A stretch of 64,000 nt of DNA, from contig NC_085124.1 in assembly GCF_030269925.1 (NCBI RefSeq), positions 2,790,001 through 2,854,000 of the forward strand, in the 5' to 3' direction. Below are positions 37,901 through 49,900 of the stretch, one piece after another. Both the position numbers and the translations under genes were made by a program. The notes beneath the pieces were generated by a model. The model was given only the letters and a program-made list of their open reading frames with translations, did not search any database and was not told the origin of the DNA. The stretch comes from Bombyx mori. Its lineage: Eukaryota; Arthropoda; Insecta; Lepidoptera; Bombycidae. How positions within the stretch are numbered: the stretch's first letter is position 1; the number at the start of each line of letters is the position of its first letter.

Positions 37901-40900
37901 TTTCGGCATCGCTTCTCGGCCTTTTGGCTAAGATCAAAGTGTAGTATCTGTTCTTTTCAGCTTAATATCTGAAAGTTCCCTCATTGAGGGACCAGTATAT
38001 TAAACTGATTTTTGTAAAACGACGAGATGTTCGGGGCTCGCTCCACTCTCGTCACGGGTCGGCCCGGCATTGCAGTGCCGCCGGGATCGGCCCTCAGATT
38101 TCTTTGAAACGTAAGATAGTCATGACTGTTCACTAGACTTGCGCAAAACATCACTTGCCAATGTAATGTGATATGACATCACTTTTACAGACAGGTGATA
38201 TTACTCGAAAACATTACACATCACTCTTAACATTACTCGGTGCGTTCAATAGATACTGTGACGACGAATACATTGTATCTATACACCCGAATCATTACTT
38301 AAGTGATGTGTTGATACACATCACTTAGGTAATGATTCGGGTGTGACATTACAGTAGTGTATTACAATACAAAGTATGAACTTTGTATTGTAATACACTG
38401 TTATATTACTTGACAGAGATTGACTTACTTAATAATATAATAATTTTATTTTTTACTTAATATAATTTATTGTGGGATGAACGGATTTCATATGGCGACT
38501 TAGACTGCAAATTGAGCTCGACAATAATGTTAATATACGAGAGCAGTAGATGCATTGTTTCGGCGCGATATCCTCAAAGTGCATCCAAGGAGGACTCTGT
38601 ACTTTCATTTAGACGGCGTTATTTCTTTCACTTATTAAACACGCATTAAAACAAATAATGAAACTATCTTCAAACAAGTGCTTAAGTAATTCAAATCAAA
38701 CACAAAAATTAATATGAAATATTACTAAACAATTACGAGCGACTAGCGATTTTACAAAAGTTGCGAATAAAAAATTAAGTAAGTACTTGCGGGGAGCTAC
38801 CGGCTGGCCGCATGAAAAATATAAACACAAATACCTATATTAAAATTCAGACGTACCATAGGTATAAAAATGTACCTAGCGGCCAGGACATACGGTTCAA
38901 AATCACTAGGAATAATTCCGTGTCGCTTGCTCATTTATATTGCGTCGATCGGTCTGTCTCGCTCGCTCGGTTCCGTTCGTGTATTAAGCAACATTACACG
39001 ACAAAGAAAGAAACATGTTGGGTGATAGTGTGATGTTTGTTTCCTTCGCGTAATGTGTGATGTTGCATTACATCGTAGAGTAATATTACCCGAGTAATAT
39101 CACTCGCATTACTTACACATGTCTACTGTTCACATATTTCAAATCGTGATAGTGTCAGTGTTATAAACTATGTATATTATATACAATATACATATACGCG
39201 ATAATAATAAATAAAATACCGGCATTGTTTACTCACGATAATGAACTGTTGCACCGACTTCCGACTTCACATACTCGTATTATATAATATTTTAAAAGAC
39301 AAATAAAGTTGTCGAATTTTTACACGCTTTATATTAGCTTCACTTGTATGTATGTTTGTATGCTTGTATGTTTGTAAGTGACTCCTTTAGACGCGATTTT
39401 GATCCACTTTAACGGCCAGATTTCATTCAAACTTTGTAGATTTATCGAGGACCGATTACAATACACTAATTTGATAAGATTATTCCATTATTCAATTTGC
39501 AAAATAAGATTTTTGCCAATTTATATAATTTTTATCTATAGTCGATAAGGCAGGAATTGATGTTAAAGTACTTAATAGTTTTAAAAATACGCTTTTATAG
39601 CAAATGTAACAAAAAAATTAAAAATAAATGTCTATGGGCTCCAGTAACCACTTAACACCAGGTGGGCTGTGAGCTTGTCCACCTATACAAGCAATAATAA
39701 AAAAAAAAAGTTTAAAAAAACTAAAAAACACGCTTTATATAATGGCGTGCATGGTATCAGTAGTTATAAATATTTTATGAACAGATGAGTCGTCTATTAT
39801 CAAAGGCGGCAATCTGTACATTTGGACAAAAAATTTTTATTGATATGTCAATACAGATTTATTTGAATATAATCGTCTCCTTCAAAGAATACGGTTCAAA
39901 ACCTGCATTAAATAAAGGTTAATAGTTAACCTGTTATTTATCTAAGATGTCGTTCCGAAGAGTTTTGTGACTGCCAATGGAATACAAAGTCAATAATTCG
40001 TTTTTCTGATTTACCAATCATTGTCCAAAAGTCAGATTGCCGCCTTTGATAATAGTCGACTCAGATATGAGTAGAGGGGTTATTTTGATAATATCCTGAA
40101 AAGCACTACTGTTTATTATGTCAATACACTTAATTTAACCATGTAACAAAATATAGGACTTTAATTCAGTTGGGATCAATTGATTATTAATTTATAACGG
40201 TGATTTCAGGCCATTCTCTCGTTAGCTCCTGCGGTGAATCCTCGGTACGCGTCAGGCGGGACCACGCTGAAGCGGCTCGTATCGAGGGGAGAGCAGACGT
40301 TCGAAACAGATAAATCTTTATGGCCGCTTAACGAGCCAGTGCCGAAACTGGAGGCTCTGACACAGGTGAATTTAGCCTTTATTGCGTAAACAAACGACTC
40401 AATTTCAGGACTCTTCGACGAGGAAGAAAGGAGCATAATCGTGTGAATTATTTTGTTGTGTTAATTAATTGTTTATTCATGTTTAAACTTGTATTTTTTC
40501 TACCTATTTCCTGGTAGCCTAAGGGGCTATTCCAGCTACGATCGGATGGGTAACTGAGCTCATGGACTCAAACTGAGAGATGCCAACACTAGTCCTAACA
40601 AGAGCCGTGCTTCACAGAATCTACTACCGGATCGGAATCACGACCTACAGAGATCCGGCGAGAAACTCCCTACTATAATAAAAAGTTGCGATTATATCAG
40701 AATCGATTTTGAACTTAAACTCTAGACGAATTTTCGTTCAGTGTGCTTAGTGCGAGTTTTTTAACGTTCTCGATAGCGTAAAAGTTAGCTCATATTTGTA
40801 TGGAGTGGGATCGTTTGCGTACGTTTGCCGCTAGGGGCGCTGTTCCAATTGCATACAAAATTGGCTTAACTTTTACGCTATCGAGAACGTTAAGAAACTC

Positions 40901-43900
40901 GCACTAAGCACACAGAAACAACGATACAAAAACATAGTTCAACAGTGCGGTGTTGTTTGTTACATTTCAGTGCTCCGGTGAGGTGAAGTATGCGTGTGAC
41001 GTGTACACGGGGCCAAGGACTGTCCATGTCGCCTTCGTGTTATCCGACGTGTGCCTTGGCGAGATTGAAGGCTTCGACGAATCCGAGGCGTTGGTAAGTT
41101 CATTTTTTTTAAATGAGTACAAAAAGTAAAAACACAATTTGAGAAACGCTGACAATCACGAATAATAATAATATTTTTACATATTGTAATATACACTCAT
41201 GTATATTAGGTATAATCTATACATATAAATAAAATTAGAGTGTCTGTTTGTAATATTGAAATAACCGCTTTTTACTACATGCATATGAATATTTGTATAT
41301 ACGGTACATACACAAAAATAACATTTTTTACAATTTTTTCTGTCTCTCTGTCTGTTTGTTCCGGCTAATCTCTGGAACGGATGGACCGATTTTGATGGGA
41401 CTTTTACTGATAGGTAGCTGATGATATAAGAAGTAACTTAGGCTTTTTTTAGACTAGCTTCGCCCCGCGGCCTCACCCGCGGTATGACAATAACCGCGAT
41501 TAAAATCGTGGGACTCACCTAGTACTATATACATATTTTCAATTCCTGACAGTGACAGACGAAAGTGGGTTTGTTTGTTTGTTTTTTACGATTTCCCGTC
41601 TTAATTACTCAACGACTGTAAGGACGTGCGTGGGTACCTTTAATCTGTTTTTTGTTTTTGAGATTTGTTTTTGATTGAATTCGTGTTCAGACCATCTTGA
41701 ACCAAAATCAAATCTAGTAATTATAAGTACATATTTTTATTTTTTAATTATTATTTGGCAGATCGCTCATCCCTTAAGCTTACTTCACTTTATTTTTTAC
41801 TTTACGTTTGATATTAATAAATATTTATTGTAACTTCGTATTAATAATTACCAAGATGTCATCGCACAGAAACTCCAAGGCGTGGTCGGATTCTACACCG
41901 CCAAAGACATACCCGGCAAGAACGTCTTCACACCGTCAGACGTGCCGTGGCAAGACTTCGCTGAAGAGATCCTGGCTTCGAAGAAAATCTCTTACTACGG
42001 GCAGCCCGTCGCTCTCATAGCCGCGACGACACACAGACTAGTGCTCACTGCTGCTAATTTAGTTCGTGTGAAGTACAAGAAATCTAATGCGGTTCCTGTG
42101 TTGTCTATTCAAGAAGCATTAGTAGCTGCTGATAAGGAGCAAAGGGTATCTAATATTTTGAGTTTTTTGATAACAGCGCCATCTATTGATATAATTTGTA
42201 AACTGTATTTTGTTGTAATGTTTTTAGCTTTCGTGTAGACTTTTACTGGTAGTAGGACCTCTTATGAGTCCGCACGGGTAGGTACCACCACCCTGCCTAT
42301 TTCTGCTGTGAATCAGTAATGCGTTTCGGTTTGAAGGGTGGGGCAGCCGTTGTATACTGAGACCTAAGAACTTATATCTCAAGGTGGGTGGCGCATTTAC
42401 GTTGTAGATGTCTATGGGCTCCAGTAACCACTTAACACCAGGTGGGCTGTGAGCTCGTCCAGACATCTAAGCAATAAAAAAATTAAAAAAGACTGTCTAT
42501 TGACGTACTCAATAAGCGACATGTTTCGACCACAAAATGTTTAGTTTTACATTAATGACATGTACAGATTATTTTGGTACCAATAAATTCCTAGACGAAC
42601 TTATGGCCTAACCGCTGTTAAGCTAATCGGAGTCCTTGGACATCAGGACTTCGATGCGACCACCCACATGAGACATTAGACATCAATGAAGCAGTCACAT
42701 ATCTGTACCGACATTCATATAAATAATATAACGATACAACCCTCAGGTTCGGCAGGAGGTAGCAATCAAAGCGACCAGCAAAGGCTCGGATACCCGACAC
42801 GTTATAAAGGGTAGTTTCTCGATGCCGTCCCAGTACCACTACACGATGGAGACTCAGTCCTGTACCGTCGCCGTCACGTCGCGCGGGGTGGCCGTGCGCT
42901 CCTCCACCCAGTGGATGGACATAGTCCACGTTGCGGTGGCCCAGACACTCGGCATTGATGAAAACAGGTGGGTATTGCTCTATTAACACGCTTTTATTAA
43001 TCCACTAAGTGTCTCGCCGGATCTTCTCACTTGGTCGCGATTCCGATCAATGATAGATTCAGCGAAGCACTGCTTTTGCTAGGGCTAGTGTAGCAAATTC
43101 TCTCAGGTTGAGTCCGTGAACTGACCTAGCCGTCCGGGCGTAATTGGAATAATCCCTTAGGCGAATATATCAGCGAATAGGTAGGGAAAAATAAATTTGT
43201 GGAAATAACGACAAACGAAAGATCTACCACTGAGCGGGTGAGATTGCTCGGTAGACCGACGGTCCGGATGTTGTTGTATATACGCAAGCTTATTTTGAAA
43301 ATGTCGTAAGCGTAATTGAGGTTTCTCTTAAATGTCTTGTGTTGAATTCATTAATAACACGATAATTAAAAGAGTCAGGTTAAACTTAACTAACTAACTA
43401 AGACCAGTGTGCGTAGTGCGAGCTTACTCAAAGAGTTAACTCAAATTTGTATGGAGTTGGAACAGCGCCCCTAGCGGCAAATGTAGGCAACCATTCAAAC
43501 TCCATACAAATTTTAGTTAACTACTACGCGATCGGGAACGTTAAAAAGCTCGCAGTAAGCACACAGAGGTCGTGACGTGACGTGGTGACGTCGTCCGGGT
43601 GTGCAGGGTGGAGGTGTCGGTGCCCCGCGTGGGCGGCGCGTTCGGGGGCAAGGCGTCTCGCGCGGCGCTGGCGGCGTGCGCATGCGCGGTGGTCGCCAGC
43701 CGCACGCACCGCGCCGCCTCGCTCGTGATGCCGCTCGGCGACAACATGGCCGCGATCGGGAAGCGTTCGCAATGCGACGCGCGTTACGAGGTACTACTGC
43801 ATTTATACTATTAACTATACTATCGGGTCGTCGCGTCCCCTAAAGGGGGTGCGGGACGGGCCTCGGGGTATACTACTGCATTCAAGCTATTTCACAGCTT

Positions 43901-46900
43901 TTATCGCGCGCTTTGAGCACGGCGACCGAATCAAAAAATTCCGTAACGAAAATAAAACCTAACACCCCCCACCCCGCCTACCATGTAGCTCGAGTTCAAC
44001 ACATTCACACGTTGCGCTTTTGTAGCGTTTGTGGATAAGCGCGCAGCGTGACGTCGCACTGCATGCGTATCATGAAAAGTCTGTCCATCTCTCTCTCGCG
44101 CCGTCTAGCGTATGAGTGTGAAGGGACAGTTAATGTTTTGTTTTTGTTAATGTTTATAAATATAGCGTGGTCTTATTTTATTATTGTTTTCATATTAAAT
44201 TATTATTGTCTAATTATAATTGCTTAAGCTGATATAAAATGCTATGCAATAGTTTTACCGCGGCAGTCTCCGAGTGCCACAGGTGTTTTATTTATTTACT
44301 AGTGGTATATATACATAGTTCTATTGTCAAAGACTATTATACTTCAATAATCACAGATTTCGCCAAGACTACACCTTAGACAAATAATATTAAAGACAAA
44401 CAATTTTAATCTATTCTCAATTTGAGCACAGACTATAAACAATAACAAAAGTTTGACAACAAACAAAGAGTATATTATTATACGTGTGTGTGTCAAATAT
44501 ATGGGAGTGTGTGTAATGTTTTATTTTATTGATTTAATGTATTTTTTATGCATAACTTAAAAAAAATATTAACATTCTGCACTCCTTACATTCTCTATAC
44601 AAAATTTTTGCTTCACGTATTAATATGGATTACACTGCATCTATTTATGTGACTGCATAGATAATAATACACTTCATTTTTTTGACTCGCAAACATTGTT
44701 TTTTTTATTGCTTAAATCGGTGAACCAGTTCAGGGCCCACCTGGTGTTAATTAGTTACGGAAGCCCATAGTTATTTCTGCCGTGAAGCAGTAATGCATTT
44801 CGGTTTGAAGGGTGGGGCAGCAGTTGTAACTATACTTGAGACCTTAGAACTTATATCTCAAGGTGGGTGGCGCATTTACGTCGTAGATGTCTATGGGCTC
44901 CAGTAACCACTTAACACCAGGTGGGCTGTGAGCTCGTCCACCCATCTGGCAAATAAAAAAATAAAAAAAGACACTTACAACGTGACTGCCGCTTGAGATA
45001 TGAGTTTCAGGCATTCTTCTTCATGCAAGTTCCGATGAGAAACATCCATGAAACACCTACTTACCCGTTCGTCAAGTTCGCTACGTAGTTTAAGCGGCTA
45101 ACCGTTGTCCAGGTCGGCGTGAACGACGAGGGCGTTGTTCAATACGCGAACATCGAATACTACGTGGACTGCGGGTACGCTTACAACGACACTTCCGCCC
45201 CGGATGTAGCCTCGATACTGACCAATCTGTACGCGACTGACACTTGGAACATCAACGGATATAGTGTCTTGACGGATAAGCATAGCAACACCTGGTGCAG
45301 AGCTCCCGGTCAGTATTATTTAGAGAGAGAGAGAGAGAGAGAGAAAGAGATAGAGAGAGAGTATTCTTTATTGTACACCAAATAAACAGTGCGATACATT
45401 AAATACAAAAAAGTGCAATTGGCGGTCTTAACGCTAAGAGCGATCTCTTCCAGACAACCATCAGGCGAACAAGAATCATTTGGAAACGAATTACGCGCGG
45501 TGTACCAATCTAGTGAAATATATATATATGTACACATACATGCATAAATACATACATACACATAAACATAAACATTATTTAGGTCCTTTTAAATCGGCTA
45601 CAGAACGCAAAAGACTTCGAGGCTTGGAAGTGGATCAGAGATCTTGCAGAGCTATATTTGAATAATGCCATCGTAATGATGGCAGCAAATATGGACATTA
45701 ACTAAGGTTCTTTTTCTTTTTTCTTTTATTGCTTAGATGGATGGAGCTCACAGCACCTGGCTATAAGTGGTTACTGGAGCCCATAGACATCTACAACGTA
45801 AATGCGCCACCCACCTTTATTTAAAAAGGCGATGCTAAATCCTTGTATCTTCCAGGGACAACGGAAGCCACAGCCATCTTAGAACATTTAATGGAACGAA
45901 TAGCGCAAGTCACCGGCAAAGATCCTTCCGAAGTCCGAATCTCCAACTTGGCACAGAAACACGAAGCCATCAAGGATATGATCACGGGTTTTAAGCGTGA
46001 AGTGGAGTTCGATGACAGAATGGTCCAAATCAAAAAGTTCAATGAGGAGAACGCGTGGCGAAAAAAGGCCTTGAAGCTATCCATCATGTCTTATCCTATA
46101 GGTAACAAAACCGGCCTTATTGGAGACCCCAATAATGTAAAAGTTTGTAAAGCTTAATGATCTCAGAACAGACTACTTACTTATCAGTCTTATCCTATGA
46201 TGCGATCTCTTCAAATGAGTCGATAGATGGTGAAATGTAAAATCTTAGTCCTTCGCAGAATATCAATGGTTTTTCTATTTGGGACCAGCGGGGTGCGATA
46301 TAATCTACGAGACGGATAATTTACAAAAAAAAAATTGTACTTGTAAAACTGGTACATGAAACGCCCTCTTTTGTGATTCGTGGTATAATTACAGAAGATT
46401 TGAACGTAATTTTTATTTTTTTTGGAAAATTTGGACCCCGCCTGCGGGATTCTAACATTGTTACATAGCTACTAGATACATATCGGACGCCTTATCCTTT
46501 AGGCCACGACGACTTCAAAGACTTCTGCATTTATAAATATGATAAAGATTACTTCATCCAATTATTTTAAAAAAATCTCGCACCTATGCAACATAAGCGC
46601 TAACAAGCTCTCGACTCATCTGATGCTGAATGGTTAATGAAGTAGACATTATCGCGTGAATGCCGTCACCCGCCTTGAGACACCAGGTCCAAGTCCCAAT
46701 AGTCAAAATTAAGATGTCCCACGCTACAAATCGGACGCACTACTGCTGCTAAGTTGCCGTACATGATTGTTCTGGTGTGTAGGCGCAGAAGTACCATCAC
46801 ATCCATTCGCACTAACAGTACTTCGCTAATTCCGTAATTCACTATTAGAGACAGGAAAACTATTAAGGAGATATAACTGGCAACACGAATATGTTAAGGG

Positions 46901-49900
46901 AATGTAGTAGCGGTAAGTCAATCGCGCATCTAACATGAATATCCGGTCATATTATTCTCAATGACCAACTCACTCGGAAAGCATGGGATGTCTAATGCTT
47001 GTGCAAATAAAGACATTTAAAAAACCCATTTTTATACCGCAGGCTACTCCTACAACTTCCCCGTTACGATATCAATATACCACGCAGACGGTACTGTGGC
47101 CATATCCCACGGGGGTATCGAGATGGGTCAGGGTATCAACACGAAAGTCGCTCAAGTTTGCGCATATAGCTTAAAAATACCCCTAGCTAAGGTCACAGTT
47201 AGGGGCAGCAACAGTTTCATCTCACCAAATTCTATGGCTAGCAACGGAAGCATTACTAGTGATTGCGTGGCCTATGCTACTGTGAAGGCTTGTGAGGAGC
47301 TGCTGAGCAGGCTACAAGATGCTAAGAAGAATTTGAATGAACCCACTTGGGAGGAAACTATTAAGGCTGCTTATGATAAAGGTAAAATTGATAAAAATAG
47401 CGTTTTGATTTTATAATGCCTTCACGGCAACGTTGACCTTCGAGTCACCAGTAATCCTTCATTCCTGATCAAACATCTAATCCTTTAAACCTATTTATCG
47501 AGACTCATGCAGAATACTTTAAACATAGCATGTTTTTTTCTTTTGTAGGTACGAGCCTACGGCCCAACGTTAGCGGTTACCGTCGCCCATGGACGTGCAT
47601 GCTTACTGGTGGTAGGACCTCGTGTGAGTCTGCACGGGTAGGTACCACCACCCCGCCTATTTCTGCCGTGAAGCAGTAATGCGTTTCGGCCTGAAGGTTG
47701 GGGCAGCCGTAGTGACTATACTGAGACCTTACAACTTATATCTCAAGGTGGGTGGCGCATTTACGTTGTAAATGTCTATGGGCTCCAGTAACCACTTAAC
47801 ACCAGGTGGGCTGTGAGCTCGTGCACCCATATAAGCAATAAAAATAAAATAAAATAAAAACATCAGAAATGTCGGGGGCATAGCCAAGCCGCTGAGTACT
47901 TTCTGCAAACCTAGTTTGAAGAAGGGCATGTCATAGTGCTCATGAAACACCGTAGTGCGAAGAAGTTGATACGATAAGAAATAAGGCATCTATTAAAAAA
48001 TCTCAGGATGTTCCAGAGAGTACCAACAGCATGCCCAGCATGCTTTTGTATAGCTTGGACGTGATTATAGTATCTTAAATTCACCAATCCAAAACAGTAC
48101 CTATGTTTTTATTGTGAAATGAGATTACCTTTATATACGTTCCGAATTGAAAATATTGTTACGCCGGTAAGAGTAACGCCATCTATCGCCGTAGTCGAAC
48201 GAATATCGAAGTATCTAGTAGCATCTAGAACGCTCGAGAAGTACAACGCCATCTATTGTCACAATTGTAACAATACACATTATCCTCTAGAATTTCTTTA
48301 CGAAACATGTATACATCTTTATCATACGCACACCGAGATGAGCACCGCTAATTGTTTATAGGCGTCAACCTCCAAGCGTCTTATATGACGTCACCCAATG
48401 ACAATCTAGTGGGCTATGACGTGTACGGAGTCTGCATAGCTGAAGTGGAACTAGACGTGCTGACCGGAAACCACATCCTCACAAGGGTCGATCTGTTGGA
48501 AGATACCGGAGTCAGTATTAGTCCTGACATCGACGTGGGACAGGTATAATTGATTTCATGATATTGATTTGTGATTATCTATACAAATAAATAAAATTGG
48601 AGTTTCTGTTTGTTGTAATAAAATAACCACTTTTTACTAAATGCGTAGGTATGTTACACACTTTACACAGTATGTACAAAATAACTTTTATTTTTTATTT
48701 TGTCTGTCTGTCCGTTTGTTCCGGCTAATCTCTGGAACGGCTGGACCGATTTTGACAGGTCTCTCATTGATAGGTAGCTGATGATATAAGGAGTAATTTA
48801 GGCTACTTTTATAGACTAACTTCGCCCCGCGGCGTCACCCACGGTACGACAATAACCGCGGGTAAAATCGCGGGACACAGCTAGTATAATATATAACTAA
48901 TAATATTTATTTATTTCTCTCTTAAAGGTATAGTAGAAATAAAGATTAGCCTCATAATTTATTTTGTTGGCCTTTGAAAGGTCTGAAGTCTGTACTAGGT
49001 TCAAAGACCTGCATTACTGATCTCCAGGCTCCCTCCTTCTCGAGTTAGATTAGGTAAGGTTGAGTCGTGAGGAAAACTCGTTGACTAATGTTGAGAGAAC
49101 ATTAGGTGTTATCATTTAAGTAGAATGTTATGCGTGTGCGAGTGTACGTATGTACGTATGTGTGCGTATTTGTGTGCGCGCTTGTTGTGTATGTGTGATC
49201 GTATCAACCGTACGGCTTTGTCTGATCTCTGACCGGATATAATTTGCCTGGAAACGCTACGGTATTAAATTAGTGTCTCTGTTTAATTAGAAACGAATTG
49301 TTTACTGAACCTAAATTACCACACTGGAACTTAAATTACCACAGTGCTTAACCGTAACTGCCCACTGAGTTTCTCGTCGGATCTGCTTAGAGGGTCACGA
49401 TTCCGATCCGGTGGTAGATTCTGTAAAGCACTGCTCTTGCTAGGGCTAGTGTTAGCAAATTCTCTCAGCTTGAGCCCGTGAGCTCACTTACGCGTCCGGG
49501 CGTATCTGGAATAGCTCTTTAGGCTACCTACTTGCGAATAGATAGAGGAAAAAAATGCCGTTATTAACTAGATTTAAGAAACTCCAAAAAATTTTTCGTT
49601 CTTCGGCAGATTGAAGGAGCGTTTGTGATGGGTCTCGGTTTGTGGACAACAGAAAGACTGGTCTATGATAAGACAGGGAGACTTCTTACTGACAGGACGT
49701 GGACGTACAAGCCCCCGGGTGCTAAGGATATCCCAGTTGACTTCAGGGTTTCGTTCAGGAGAAACGCCCCTAACCCTGCTGGAGTTTTGAGGTCAAAAGG
49801 TGAGTACTTATTATTGTCGGACAGGTTTTTGGAATTAACACATTGAACTTCTCGATCCACCGGTGGGCCTAGCGTACTATAAATCACTTTTTTTTGTCCT

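Noticed and set aside
38096..38133. snRNA 3'-box downstream of U2
   Set aside because: GAAACGTAAGATAG is only weakly similar to the insect 3' box, so I did not list it.
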